Source of the DNA: AcAMD-5 sp044343935
Lineage (GTDB): Bacteria; Actinomycetota; Actinomycetes; S36-B12; UBA5976
Direction: 5' to 3'
Length of the DNA: 64,000 bases
NCBI GenBank assembly: GCA_044343935.1
Contig: JBIJDU010000005.1
Location: 3,777-67,776 of the forward strand
The translations under genes were made by a program, and so were the position numbers. The notes beneath the pieces are model-generated. The model searched no databases. It had not been told where the DNA came from and saw nothing but the letters and a program-made list of their open reading frames with translations. Shown here one piece after another: positions 1-8,222 of this stretch. How positions within the stretch are numbered: position 1 is the stretch's first letter; every line of letters starts with the position of its first letter.

Positions 1-435
1 GGTTTACCTACGCAAGAAGTAGCGGAAGCAGAAGTTGAAGTCAATGATCCGGCAGCAGACTTGCTGATGGCAGGAGATTTAGACAGCGCAGAAAAGATTT
101 ATCAGGAGCGATTAGCGGCTAATCCTGCTGATACGGATGCAAGATCATCGTTGGCTTTAATTTCATTGCAGCGCAGAGTTGCTGGAATAGACCTGACTAA
201 TTTGCAAGTGCCTGCTGTCACAGATGTTTCGGCCCGATTAGTTTTCGCAGACAGCCTAATTTTGCAGGGTAGTCACGAGCAGGCGTATGCACTCCTAATT
301 GAGTCAATTAAAGCAGTTGCTGGTGCTGAGCGAGATGAGATTAAAGCAAGATTATTGGAGCTGTTTGAGATTGCCGATCCAGCAGATCCGGTTTTGCTTA
401 CCGCGCGACGCGCGCTTGCAAGCGCCCTTTATTAA
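1..435 (+). CDS. Thioredoxin-fold/TPR co-chaperone (CnoX/YbbN-like), C-terminal part
   Basis: The open frame runs in from the left edge, so the N-terminus, including any thioredoxin fold, lies outside the window. The visible 144 residues are helical and TPR-like. A stretch reading GDLDSAEKIYQERLAANPAD is followed by ARSSLALISLQRR, and the protein ends in DPVLLTARRALASALY. This layout, with the terminal ADP-x(5)-ARR-x-LA motif, matches the C-terminal TPR domain of actinobacterial YbbN/CnoX-like thioredoxins, which hold oxidised or unfolded client proteins. The family call rests only on this tail. A promoter for the next gene follows within 50 bp, so the gene probably ends its own transcription unit. 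Confidence 0.65.
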   Translation, partial: GLPTQEVAEAEVEVNDPAADLLMAGDLDSAEKIYQERLAANPADTDARSSLALISLQRRVAGIDLTNLQVPAVTDVSARLVFADSLILQGSHEQAYALLIESIKAVAGAERDEIKARLLELFEIADPADPVLLTARRALASALY

Positions 436-468
436 CCCAGCGAGATAGGTCAGTTGGATTAAATCTGA

Positions 469-474
469 GATACT
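469..474 (+). promoter_or_regulatory. Probable -10 box for leaderless iscS transcript
   Basis: GATACT lies exactly 6 nt before the ATG of the cysteine desulfurase gene, so transcription would start at or next to the start codon. No Shine-Dalgarno sequence is visible. No convincing -35 box is seen. Confidence 0.4.
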
Positions 475-480
475 TGGCTA

Positions 481-1662
481 ATGGCTTATTTGGATCATGC
501 AGCAACAACAAACCTGCTCCCAGAGGTAAAAGACTTACTGGTTGAGCAATTAGGTGCTGCCATGAACCCATCCTCGCTGCACCAATCTGGCCGTGCTGCG
601 AGGCAGTTAGTAGAAGAAGCGCGCGAGCGCATTGCAAACTCAACTAAAGTGCGACCTGCCGAAATTTACTTCACCTCTGGCGGTACTGAATCAGATAACA
701 TCGCGATCAAAGGCTTGCACTGGGCGCGCAATCGAAATGCTAATAGAAATCAAATTTTGATTTCTAGCATCGAGCACCACGCGATCTTGGATCCAGCTCA
801 ATGGCTAGCAGATCGAGGCGAGGCGCAGTTAATTCAGATTCCAGTTGATGCAGTGGGAAGAATTAAACTTGATTGGTTAGCTGATAAATTAGCAGCCGAT
901 CACGAATCAATCTCGTTGATTTCAGTGATGTGGGCAAACAATGAAGTAGGAACAGTACAGCCGATTTCTGAAGTTCAGCAGTTGGCTGAAAGGTACGGCA
1001 TCCCGGTACATTCTGATGCAGTGCAAGCCTTGGGTGCGTTGCCAATTGATCTCACCCAATCAAAAGTTGATGCGTTATCTGTTAGTGGTCACAAAATTGG
1101 TTCTATCCATGGCACTGGCTATCTGATGTTACGAACTGGCGTCAAAGTGGATCCAGTTTTGCATGGCGGCAATCAAGAACGCGACGTGCGATCTGGCACG
1201 ATAAATGCAGTGGGTGCGCAAGCGCTGGCCCTGGCAGTTGAGTTAGCTGTTGCTAGGCAAGGTGCGCATTCTAAAAGACTAAGTGGATTACGCGACGAGT
1301 TGGTTGCTCGAGTTAAGCAGGCAGTGCCGGATGCGGTTTATAACGGCGATCCAGTCAATCGCCTGCCAGGCAATGCTCATTTTTCTTTTCATGGCGCTGA
1401 AGGCGAAGTAATGCTGATGCTGCTTGATGCCCATGGCGTCCAGGCTTCAACTGGTTCAGCGTGCTCAGCTGGAATTGCCCAACCTTCCCATGTGCTAATC
1501 GCAATGGGGCTTGATCCGATTAAGGCCAAGAGTTCACTTCGTTTCTCGCTGGGCAGTCACTCAAGTCAAACCGATATCGACCAATTAATTGCCGTGCTCC
1601 CTGAAGTTGTTTCGCGAGCCCGTGCCGCTGGCCTGGTTAGCGATAATAAGGTGTCGCATTAA
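481..1662 (+). CDS. iscS: Cysteine desulfurase (IscS/NifS-like)
   Basis: A PLP-dependent class V aminotransferase-fold enzyme that takes sulfur from cysteine as an enzyme persulfide. The 393 residues are full length. Visible hallmarks are the N-terminal YLDHAATT, SIEHHA (PLP-stacking His near 100), SDAVQALG, the PLP-binding Lys in SGHK near 205, and the persulfide Cys in GSACSAG near 328. It sits 2 bp upstream of mnmA, the standard actinobacterial arrangement. Its main job is therefore inferred to be sulfur supply for tRNA 2-thiouridine, with a possible role in Fe-S assembly. The ATG start is preceded by a -10-like box and no ribosome-binding site. Confidence 0.93.
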   Translation: MAYLDHAATTNLLPEVKDLLVEQLGAAMNPSSLHQSGRAARQLVEEARERIANSTKVRPAEIYFTSGGTESDNIAIKGLHWARNRNANRNQILISSIEHHAILDPAQWLADRGEAQLIQIPVDAVGRIKLDWLADKLAADHESISLISVMWANNEVGTVQPISEVQQLAERYGIPVHSDAVQALGALPIDLTQSKVDALSVSGHKIGSIHGTGYLMLRTGVKVDPVLHGGNQERDVRSGTINAVGAQALALAVELAVARQGAHSKRLSGLRDELVARVKQAVPDAVYNGDPVNRLPGNAHFSFHGAEGEVMLMLLDAHGVQASTGSACSAGIAQPSHVLIAMGLDPIKAKSSLRFSLGSHSSQTDIDQLIAVLPEVVSRARAAGLVSDNKVSH

Positions 1663-1664
1663 TT

Positions 1665-2741
1665 ATGAAAGTACTAGCAGCGTTATCCGGTGGTGTTGAT
1701 TCCGCAGTTGCGGCTGCCCGAATGGTGGAGCAAGGACATGATGTAACGGCGGTGCATTTGGCACTTGCGCGAACTCATGACGGTCAAGTTGGATCGCGCG
1801 GCTGCTGCACGCCTTCTGATGCGCGCGATGCCAAGCGGGTGGCTGACGTTTTGGGTATTCCATATTATGTCTGGGATTTCTCGGAGCGATTTAAAGAAGA
1901 AGTCATCGATGACTTTATTGCCGAGTACGCCTCAGGTCATACGCCAAACCCATGTGTTAGATGTAATGAAAATATCAAGTTTGCGGCAGTTCTTGAACGC
2001 GGCCTAGCGCTGGGCTTTGATGTAATTGCAACGGGGCATCATGCACAGATCAAACATGATGGCAATTCAAAGCAGCTATACCGAAGTATCGACGCGGCAA
2101 AAGATCAGTCCTATGTATTAAGCGTATTAACTGCAGAGCAGCTTTCGCACTCGATGTTCCCACTTGGTGATGTCACTAAGGCCCAAGTGCGAGCTGAAGC
2201 AGCTGCAAAAGGATTGTTGGTAGCGGAGAAGCCAGAGAGTAATGACATTTGCTTTATTCCAGACAACAACACTGCCGGTTGGTTGAACCAACAAATACAA
2301 CCCAAAGTTGGAAAAGTAATTGATGCGGTAACCGGCAATGAACTAACTGAGCATGATGGTGCGCATCAATTTACGGTGGGTCAGCGGCGCGGATTGCATT
2401 TAGATCGTCCGGCTGCAGATGGTCAGCCACGATATGTGCTAAATGTCGACACCAAAACTCAAACCGTGTTTGTTGGACCAGAAACATTGTTAAGCGTAAC
2501 CAAAATTTCAGCCGATCGTGCTCGTTGGACTTCTGGCTCAACGCCTAAGGTCGGCAGTGATGTCATGGTTCAACTTCGCGCGCATGGTGAACCGATGGCA
2601 GCAATAGTTCGACGAGCTGATGATGAGATAGAAATTGAATTAGTTTCAGCCACCCGAAGCGTTGCCCCAGGTCAAACGATGGCGCTGTATGACGGCGATC
2701 GGGTGCTGGGTTCAGGAACCATAACTAGATCAAGTCGGTAA
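1665..2741 (+). CDS. mnmA: tRNA-specific 2-thiouridylase MnmA
   Basis: Uses ATP and persulfide sulfur to thiolate U34 of tRNA Lys, Glu and Gln in the cytoplasm. The 358-residue protein has the PP-loop SGGVDS at residues 8-13, the NPCVRCNENIKF motif with catalytic Cys near 100, TGHHA for nucleotide binding, and the second catalytic Cys near 196 in SNDICFIP. The C-terminal beta-barrel domain is complete. The gene starts 2 bp after iscS and ends 2 bp before ligA, so the three are probably co-transcribed. Pairing with a cysteine desulfurase gives a complete sulfur relay. Confidence 0.96.
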   Translation: MKVLAALSGGVDSAVAAARMVEQGHDVTAVHLALARTHDGQVGSRGCCTPSDARDAKRVADVLGIPYYVWDFSERFKEEVIDDFIAEYASGHTPNPCVRCNENIKFAAVLERGLALGFDVIATGHHAQIKHDGNSKQLYRSIDAAKDQSYVLSVLTAEQLSHSMFPLGDVTKAQVRAEAAAKGLLVAEKPESNDICFIPDNNTAGWLNQQIQPKVGKVIDAVTGNELTEHDGAHQFTVGQRRGLHLDRPAADGQPRYVLNVDTKTQTVFVGPETLLSVTKISADRARWTSGSTPKVGSDVMVQLRAHGEPMAAIVRRADDEIEIELVSATRSVAPGQTMALYDGDRVLGSGTITRSSR

Positions 2742-2743
2742 TT

Positions 2744-4900
2744 GTGACTGCAGCAATACCAGAAAAAGTACGGGCTCGTTGGGTTGAGTTAGTTGAAGAG
2801 ATTGAACTGCATCGCCGGCATTACTACTTACAAGACAAACCAGTTATATCGGATGCGAAATACGATCAACTATTTCGGGAACTTCAAGATTTAGAAGCTA
2901 ACTACCCACTATTGCAATCAGCTGATTCACCAACATTGAGTGTTGGTGGCGCAACAGCAGAGGGCTTTGAACCCATCGAGCACCTAGTGCGGATGTATTC
3001 GCTAGATAACGTATTTGATGATGCTGAGCTGGCAGCTTGGCGAACTCGAGTTGAGAGAGACTTGAACCAAGTTCCCACATATTTGGGTGAACTAAAAATT
3101 GATGGGTTAGCAGTTGACTTGGTGTATCGAAACGGAATCTTGGCGTCAGTTGCAACCCGTGGCGACGGCCGAGTTGGTGAGGATGTGACATACAACAGTC
3201 AATTTATCACTGCAATTCCGCGAGCTTTAACTGGTAATCCGCCAGACCTATTAGAAGTAAGAGGAGAGATATTCTTTAACTTAACTGATTTTGACCAACT
3301 TAATAATGAAGTTATTGCGGCGGGTAAATCAGCGTTTGCAAATCCACGCAATGCGGCAGCAGGTTCGTTGCGTCAGCGAATTGATAGACGCGAAGAGGAG
3401 ATTGTCAAAACTGCTGCAAATCCAAAGAGCAGCGAAGCCAAACTCAATTCAATGCGCAATGAGCTAGCTCAGGCGCAGCGGATATTGAATCTACTGCAAC
3501 TGACTGTGCACGGTATTGGTGAAGTTGCTGGCCTGGACCTTGAATCACAAAGTCAAGCTTATGAATTGCTGGGGAAGTTAGGACTGCCTACCTCGGCAGA
3601 TTATCAAGTGGGAATTGATCCAGTTGAATTTATCAAGTATTGGCAAGCACACCGTCATGACGTAGCACATGAAATTGATGGGGTAGTGATTAAAGTAGAT
3701 AGTTTTAGCCTACAAAATAAATTGGGTGAAACTTCTCGTGCTCCAAGATGGGCAATTGCATACAAGTATCCACCAGAAGTTGTGCAAACTAGATTGCTTG
3801 ATATCAAAGTAAGTGTTGGCAGAACTGGTCGGGTCACGCCCTTTGCGCAAATGGTTCCAGTCAAAGTTGCCGGCTCTACGGTTGAGATGGCAACACTGCA
3901 CAATCAAGAAGAAGTAATTCGCAAAGGAATATTGATTGGCGATACCGTCTATCTGCGTAAAGCTGGCGATGTAATTCCGGAAATTGTTGGGCCGGTAGTT
4001 GAGTTAAGGCGCGGTGATGAAGTTGCATTCAAAATGCCAACAAAGTGTCCTTCGTGTGGCAGCAGAATCAGTGCTGAAAAAGTGGGTGACGTGGATCTGC
4101 GTTGCCCTAATGCCCAATCGTGCCCAGCTCAAATTATTGAACGATTGTTTTATATTGGATCACGAAGTGCCCTAGATATCGAGGGCCTTGGTCAAAAAGC
4201 GGCCGCTGCATTAGTTAATGAGTCAGTGATATCAACTGAAGCAGAACTATTTGAGTTAACTGCAGCAAGGTTGACTAAAACGGAATTTTTCACCAAAGTT
4301 GGCTCAGCTAAAACTCCACAACTAAATCTTGCAGGCGAGAAATTGTTAAGTCAGCTGGAGTTAGCAAAAACCAGGCCGCTCTGGCGAATTTTAGTTGCCC
4401 TATCGATTCGCCATGTTGGTCCAACCGCAGCACAATCGTTAGCATCTGAATTCAAATCAATTGGAACTATTGCGACTAACTCAATTGAGCAATTAGCGCA
4501 GGTTGATGGAGTCGGTGAAGCAATTGCTATCTCAATAAAAGAGTGGTTTGCTGAGGGTTGGCGCAGTGAGATAGTAAATCGCTGGCAAAAAGCTGGGGTG
4601 GTTATGGCTGAACGAAAATCAACCTCGCAGCGCGATGAATTAGCTGGAGTAACAGTGGTGATAACTGGCAGTTTGCCAGGCTTTACCAGAGATACCGCAG
4701 CAGCTGCGGTAACTGACCTAGGTGGAAAGGTCGCAAGTTCAGTATCAAAGAAAACTGACTTTGTTGTCGTTGGGGAGAACCCAGGCTCGAAGTTTGATAA
4801 GGCACAAGAATTAGGCGTACCCATTCTGGATGCTGCTGGATTTGCAGTGCTCTTGGCCGATGGTGCCCAAGGGGCTCGGGCGCATCTTGGCCTCTCGTAA
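2744..4900 (+). CDS. ligA: NAD-dependent DNA ligase LigA
   Basis: Seals nicks in replication and repair using NAD. The 718-residue protein starts at GTG. Domains in order: Ia (about 1-70), adenylation domain with the KIDG nucleophile Lys near 118, an OB fold around VGRTGRVTPFA, a four-Cys zinc finger (CPSCGS then CPNAQSC), helix-hairpin-helix repeats, and a C-terminal BRCT domain (VVITGSLPGFTRD onward). One oddity is a charged helical insertion of about 30-35 residues right after AAGSLRQ (IDRREEEIVKTA...), at the end of the adenylation domain. The Mycobacterium enzyme, as I recall it, lacks this. It follows mnmA by 2 bp. Confidence 0.96.
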   Translation: MTAAIPEKVRARWVELVEEIELHRRHYYLQDKPVISDAKYDQLFRELQDLEANYPLLQSADSPTLSVGGATAEGFEPIEHLVRMYSLDNVFDDAELAAWRTRVERDLNQVPTYLGELKIDGLAVDLVYRNGILASVATRGDGRVGEDVTYNSQFITAIPRALTGNPPDLLEVRGEIFFNLTDFDQLNNEVIAAGKSAFANPRNAAAGSLRQRIDRREEEIVKTAANPKSSEAKLNSMRNELAQAQRILNLLQLTVHGIGEVAGLDLESQSQAYELLGKLGLPTSADYQVGIDPVEFIKYWQAHRHDVAHEIDGVVIKVDSFSLQNKLGETSRAPRWAIAYKYPPEVVQTRLLDIKVSVGRTGRVTPFAQMVPVKVAGSTVEMATLHNQEEVIRKGILIGDTVYLRKAGDVIPEIVGPVVELRRGDEVAFKMPTKCPSCGSRISAEKVGDVDLRCPNAQSCPAQIIERLFYIGSRSALDIEGLGQKAAAALVNESVISTEAELFELTAARLTKTEFFTKVGSAKTPQLNLAGEKLLSQLELAKTRPLWRILVALSIRHVGPTAAQSLASEFKSIGTIATNSIEQLAQVDGVGEAIAISIKEWFAEGWRSEIVNRWQKAGVVMAERKSTSQRDELAGVTVVITGSLPGFTRDTAAAAVTDLGGKVASSVSKKTDFVVVGENPGSKFDKAQELGVPILDAAGFAVLLADGAQGARAHLGLS

Positions 4901-4903
4901 GAT
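4898..4903 (+). promoter_or_regulatory. Probable -10 box for leaderless gatC
   Basis: TAAGAT overlaps the ligA stop codon and ends 6 nt before the gatC ATG. It fits TANNNT with leaderless spacing. No clear -35 box. Confidence 0.45.
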
Positions 4904-4909
4904 TGGCAC

Positions 4910-5206
4910 ATGTCCAAACTATCTCGGGAAGAGTTAAGTGCCATTGCCAATTTGGCTCGAATCTCGCTCACTGATGCCGAACTAGATCAATTTGGATCTC
5001 AGTTAGACATCATTTTGGAATCAGTGGCAAAAGTGCAAGAGATTGTTAATGATGAGATTAAACCAATGAGCCATGCATTAGAAATGAGTAATGTGTTTCG
5101 GCCAGATGTGGTTGGACAATCGCTTACTGCCGAGCAGGCATTAGCGGCAGCGCCAGCGAGTGAATCAGATCGATTCAAAGTTCCTCGAATTTTGGAAGAG
5201 GAATAA
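4910..5206 (+). CDS. gatC: Glu-tRNA(Gln)/Asp-tRNA(Asn) amidotransferase subunit C
   Basis: The small scaffold subunit of the GatCAB complex, which wraps around GatA and stabilises it. The 98 residues show the family features: LSREELSAIANLARI at the N-terminus and VFRPDVV followed by a C-terminal FKVPRILEEE that anchors to GatB. It is directly followed by gatA with no gap, so the subunits are co-translated from one mRNA. Confidence 0.95.
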   Translation: MSKLSREELSAIANLARISLTDAELDQFGSQLDIILESVAKVQEIVNDEIKPMSHALEMSNVFRPDVVGQSLTAEQALAAAPASESDRFKVPRILEEE

Positions 5207-6697
5207 TTGTCAAATTTGACTAACTTAACCGCAGCGCAGTTAGCTGATGGAATTAAGGCAAAACAATATTCTGCAGTTGAAGTTGCGCAGGCACATCTAG
5301 ATAGAATCTCAGACGTTGACCCAAAACTAAATGCATTCCTTCATGTTGATTCTGCTGGTGCGCTAGCACAGGCGAAAGCGGTAGATGAAAAATTGGCTGC
5401 TGGCAAAAAGTTAGGCCCGCTCGCCGGTGTGCCAGTTGCCGTTAAGGACATCTTTACCCAGAAAGATATTCCAACTACTTGTGGCTCAAAGATTTTGGAA
5501 AACTGGCGACCTCCATATGACTCAACTGTAGTAACTCGGATGAAACAAGCTGGCATGGTTTTGCTGGGCAAAGTTAATATGGATGAGTTCGCAATGGGTT
5601 CCTCAACCGAAACTTCAGCGTACGGACCTACGACAAACCCGTGGGATTTAACTCGCATTCCTGGCGGTAGTAGTGGCGGCAGTTCAGCTGCAGTTGCTGG
5701 TTTTTTGGCCCCACTTGCAGTTGGCACCGATACTGGTGGCTCAATTCGGCAACCAGCTGCGGTAACGGGAACAGTTGGCGTGAAGCCAACATATGGTGGC
5801 ATCTCAAGATATGGAATTGTGGCGCTAGCGTCTTCACTGGATCAAGCTGGTCCATTTGCTAGAACTGTGTTAGATGCTGCGATGTTGCATCAAGCAATTG
5901 CTGGCCACGATCCGATGGACTCAACTTCAATTAATCAACCGGTGCCAGATTTTGTGGCGGCTGCAAATCAAAAAGATATTGCTGGCATGAAGATTGGAAT
6001 TGTTAAAGAATTTTATGGCGATGGCTATCAACCAGGGGTATTAAATCGATTTAATGAAGCAGTTGAGTTGCTTCGCGGCATGGGAGCGCAGATTATTGAG
6101 TTGTCCTGCCCATCTTTCAATTACGCGTTGGCGGCTTACTACTTGATTCAACCCAGCGAGTGTTCGAGCAATTTAGCTAGATTTGATGGCATGCGATACG
6201 GCCTACGAATAGATGATGGCAAGAGCAGCGTTGAGCAGGTAATGGCAGCTACAAGAGCTGCTGGTTTTGGTGCTGAAGTTAAGCGTAGAATAATTATTGG
6301 AACTTATGCGTTAAGCAGTGGCTATTACGATGCTTATTACGGTTCTGCTCAAAAAGTTCGGCGCCTAATTGCAGCAGATTTTGCCACGGCATTTAACCAG
6401 GTCGATGTATTGATCTCGCCAACCTCACCAGTTACTGCGTTCAAAATTGGCGAGAAAATCGATGACCCTATGGCAATGTATCTAAATGACATTTGTACGA
6501 TCCCGGTTAATCTTGCTGGTGTTGGCGGCATGTCCATCCCAATCGGATTAGCAGATGAAGACAACCTGCCAGCTGGACTACAAATAATGGCGCCAGTAAT
6601 GCAGGACGATCGAATGTATCGGGTTGGTGGTGCATTGGAAGCTGCGCTACTTGCCCAATGGGGTGCGCCGTTGCTAAGTAAGGCACCACAATTATGA
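5207..6697 (+). CDS. gatA: Glu-tRNA(Gln)/Asp-tRNA(Asn) amidotransferase subunit A
   Basis: Glutaminase subunit of GatCAB that releases ammonia from glutamine for transamidation of misacylated tRNA. The 496-residue protein starts at TTG immediately after the gatC stop. The amidase-signature triad is intact: Lys near 80 in VAVKDIF, cis-Ser near 155 in GGSSGGSS, and nucleophile Ser near 179 in TDTGGSIRQPA. Its stop overlaps the gatB start as ATGA. With gltX and tRNA-Gln downstream, this suggests the indirect route to Gln-tRNA(Gln). Whether a GlnRS or AsnRS exists elsewhere cannot be seen here. Confidence 0.97.
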   Translation: MSNLTNLTAAQLADGIKAKQYSAVEVAQAHLDRISDVDPKLNAFLHVDSAGALAQAKAVDEKLAAGKKLGPLAGVPVAVKDIFTQKDIPTTCGSKILENWRPPYDSTVVTRMKQAGMVLLGKVNMDEFAMGSSTETSAYGPTTNPWDLTRIPGGSSGGSSAAVAGFLAPLAVGTDTGGSIRQPAAVTGTVGVKPTYGGISRYGIVALASSLDQAGPFARTVLDAAMLHQAIAGHDPMDSTSINQPVPDFVAAANQKDIAGMKIGIVKEFYGDGYQPGVLNRFNEAVELLRGMGAQIIELSCPSFNYALAAYYLIQPSECSSNLARFDGMRYGLRIDDGKSSVEQVMAATRAAGFGAEVKRRIIIGTYALSSGYYDAYYGSAQKVRRLIAADFATAFNQVDVLISPTSPVTAFKIGEKIDDPMAMYLNDICTIPVNLAGVGGMSIPIGLADEDNLPAGLQIMAPVMQDDRMYRVGGALEAALLAQWGAPLLSKAPQL

Positions 6698-8205
6698 CTT
6701 TAATGAACTTTGATCAAGTAATTGAAAAGTATGAACCAGTATTAGGTCTTGAGGTTCACGTTGAGTTAAATACCAAAACTAAAGTTTTTTGTTCTTGTGC
6801 TACCAATTTTGGTGCAGAACCAAATACAAATGTTTGCCCCACTTGCTTAGGATTGCCAGGCTCATTACCGGTTTTAAATGAACAGGCAATTGAATCTATC
6901 ATCAAAATTGGCTTAGCCCTAAACTGCAGTATCGCACCTTGGTCACGTATGGCACGGAAGAATTACTTCTATCCAGATATGCCAAAAGATTATCAAATCA
7001 GTCAGTATGACGAGCCAATCTGTTTTGATGGTTACTTAGATGTCGTAGTGCCAGATGGTGAGAGTTCTCGCACGGTTCGAATTGGTATTGAGAGAGTGCA
7101 TCTTGAAGAAGACACCGGCAAGTTAACTCATGCTGGTGGTAGTACTGGCCGTATTCATGGAGCTGATTATTCTTTGGTTGATTACAATCGCGCAGGAATT
7201 CCGCTAGTAGAAATTGTTACTAAAATTATTCCAGATACCGGCGCAACCGCTCCTGAGGTAGCAAAATCCTATGTAGCAGCGTTGCGCGATTTAGTTCGAA
7301 ACTTAGGTGTTAGTGATGTCCGCATGGAGGAAGGGTCACTGCGCTGCGATGTTAACGTTTCGCTGAAGCCAATCGGTGCAGCTCAATTAGGCACGCGAAC
7401 TGAAACAAAAAATGTCAATTCGCTTCGATCAGTAGAACGAGCAGTTCGATATGAAATGCAGCGACAGGCTGAGTTGATAACTGCTGGCGGCAAAGTAACG
7501 CAAGAGACAAGACACTTTCATGAAAATGATGGCAGCACCTCACCTGGCCGAAGCAAAGAACAAGCTGAGGAATACCGGTATTTTCCTGAACCAGATTTGC
7601 TGCCAATAGCTCCTGCGGCTAATTGGATTGAACAACTTCGCGCCCAACTACCTGAGGCTCCCGCTGTTAAGCGAGATCGACTAAAAGCAAGTTGGGGTAT
7701 TTCGGACTTTGAAATGATGGCGCTGATCAATGCCGGAGTAGTGGAACTAGTTGAAGCAACTATCGCTGCGGGCTGCGATCAGGCGGCTGCTCGGAAGTGG
7801 TGGGTCGGCGAGATTACTCGAATTACAAATGAAGCAGGCACTGAGATTGACCAACTGGCAATCACACCGACTCAGGTGGCTGAAGTTGAGGCGTTAATTC
7901 AGGCAGGGACGTTAAATGACAAATTGGCCCGCCAGGTAATCGCCGCCGTAATTGCAGGTAAAGGTTCGCCGGCTGAAATCGTGGCAATTCAAGGATTAGC
8001 TGTAGTAAGTGATGATTCTGCGTTATTGGCAGCAATTGAGGAAGCGATTACAGCCGCACCAGACGTAGTGGCAAAAATCAAGGACGGAAAGCTCCAAGCA
8101 GCTGGCGCATTAATTGGCTTGGTAATGAAGACCACCAAGGGCCAGGCAGACGCGGCCAAAGTGCGAAAGTTGTTAATGGAACACCTTGGGATTTCTGAGA
8201 ATTAA
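6694..8205 (+). CDS. gatB: Glu-tRNA(Gln)/Asp-tRNA(Asn) amidotransferase subunit B
   Basis: The kinase/transamidase subunit that phosphorylates the misacylated tRNA and accepts ammonia from GatA. The 503 residues begin with LGLEVHVELNTKTKVFCSC and NVCPTCLGLPGSLPVLN, which carry zinc-binding cysteines. YRYFPEPDLLP and the C-terminal tRNA-binding YqeY-like tail follow. The ATG at 6694 overlaps the gatA stop. An alternative ATG at 6703 would shorten it by three residues. A possible promoter for ilvD lies just after its stop. Confidence 0.97.
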   Translation: MTLMNFDQVIEKYEPVLGLEVHVELNTKTKVFCSCATNFGAEPNTNVCPTCLGLPGSLPVLNEQAIESIIKIGLALNCSIAPWSRMARKNYFYPDMPKDYQISQYDEPICFDGYLDVVVPDGESSRTVRIGIERVHLEEDTGKLTHAGGSTGRIHGADYSLVDYNRAGIPLVEIVTKIIPDTGATAPEVAKSYVAALRDLVRNLGVSDVRMEEGSLRCDVNVSLKPIGAAQLGTRTETKNVNSLRSVERAVRYEMQRQAELITAGGKVTQETRHFHENDGSTSPGRSKEQAEEYRYFPEPDLLPIAPAANWIEQLRAQLPEAPAVKRDRLKASWGISDFEMMALINAGVVELVEATIAAGCDQAAARKWWVGEITRITNEAGTEIDQLAITPTQVAEVEALIQAGTLNDKLARQVIAAVIAGKGSPAEIVAIQGLAVVSDDSALLAAIEEAITAAPDVVAKIKDGKLQAAGALIGLVMKTTKGQADAAKVRKLLMEHLGISEN

Positions 8206-8209
8206 GCCC

Positions 8210-8215
8210 TAGGAT
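8210..8215 (+). promoter_or_regulatory. -10-like box deciding the ilvD start
   Basis: TAGGAT ends 7 nt before the ATG at 8223, and the same bases contain AGGA 8 nt before that ATG. Whether read as a leaderless promoter or as a ribosome-binding site, the position favours 8223 over 8214 as the ilvD start. Confidence 0.4.
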
Positions 8216-8222
8216 GACCAAC

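Noticed and set aside
4351..4971. A 206-codon open frame on the minus strand opposite ligA and gatC.
   Set aside because: It is antisense to the conserved BRCT/HhH region of ligA, and its Ser/Ala/Arg-rich translation has no recognisable motif.
5341..5802. Antisense open frame of 153 codons opposite gatA.
   Set aside because: It mirrors the Gly/Ser-rich amidase signature, a typical shadow frame.
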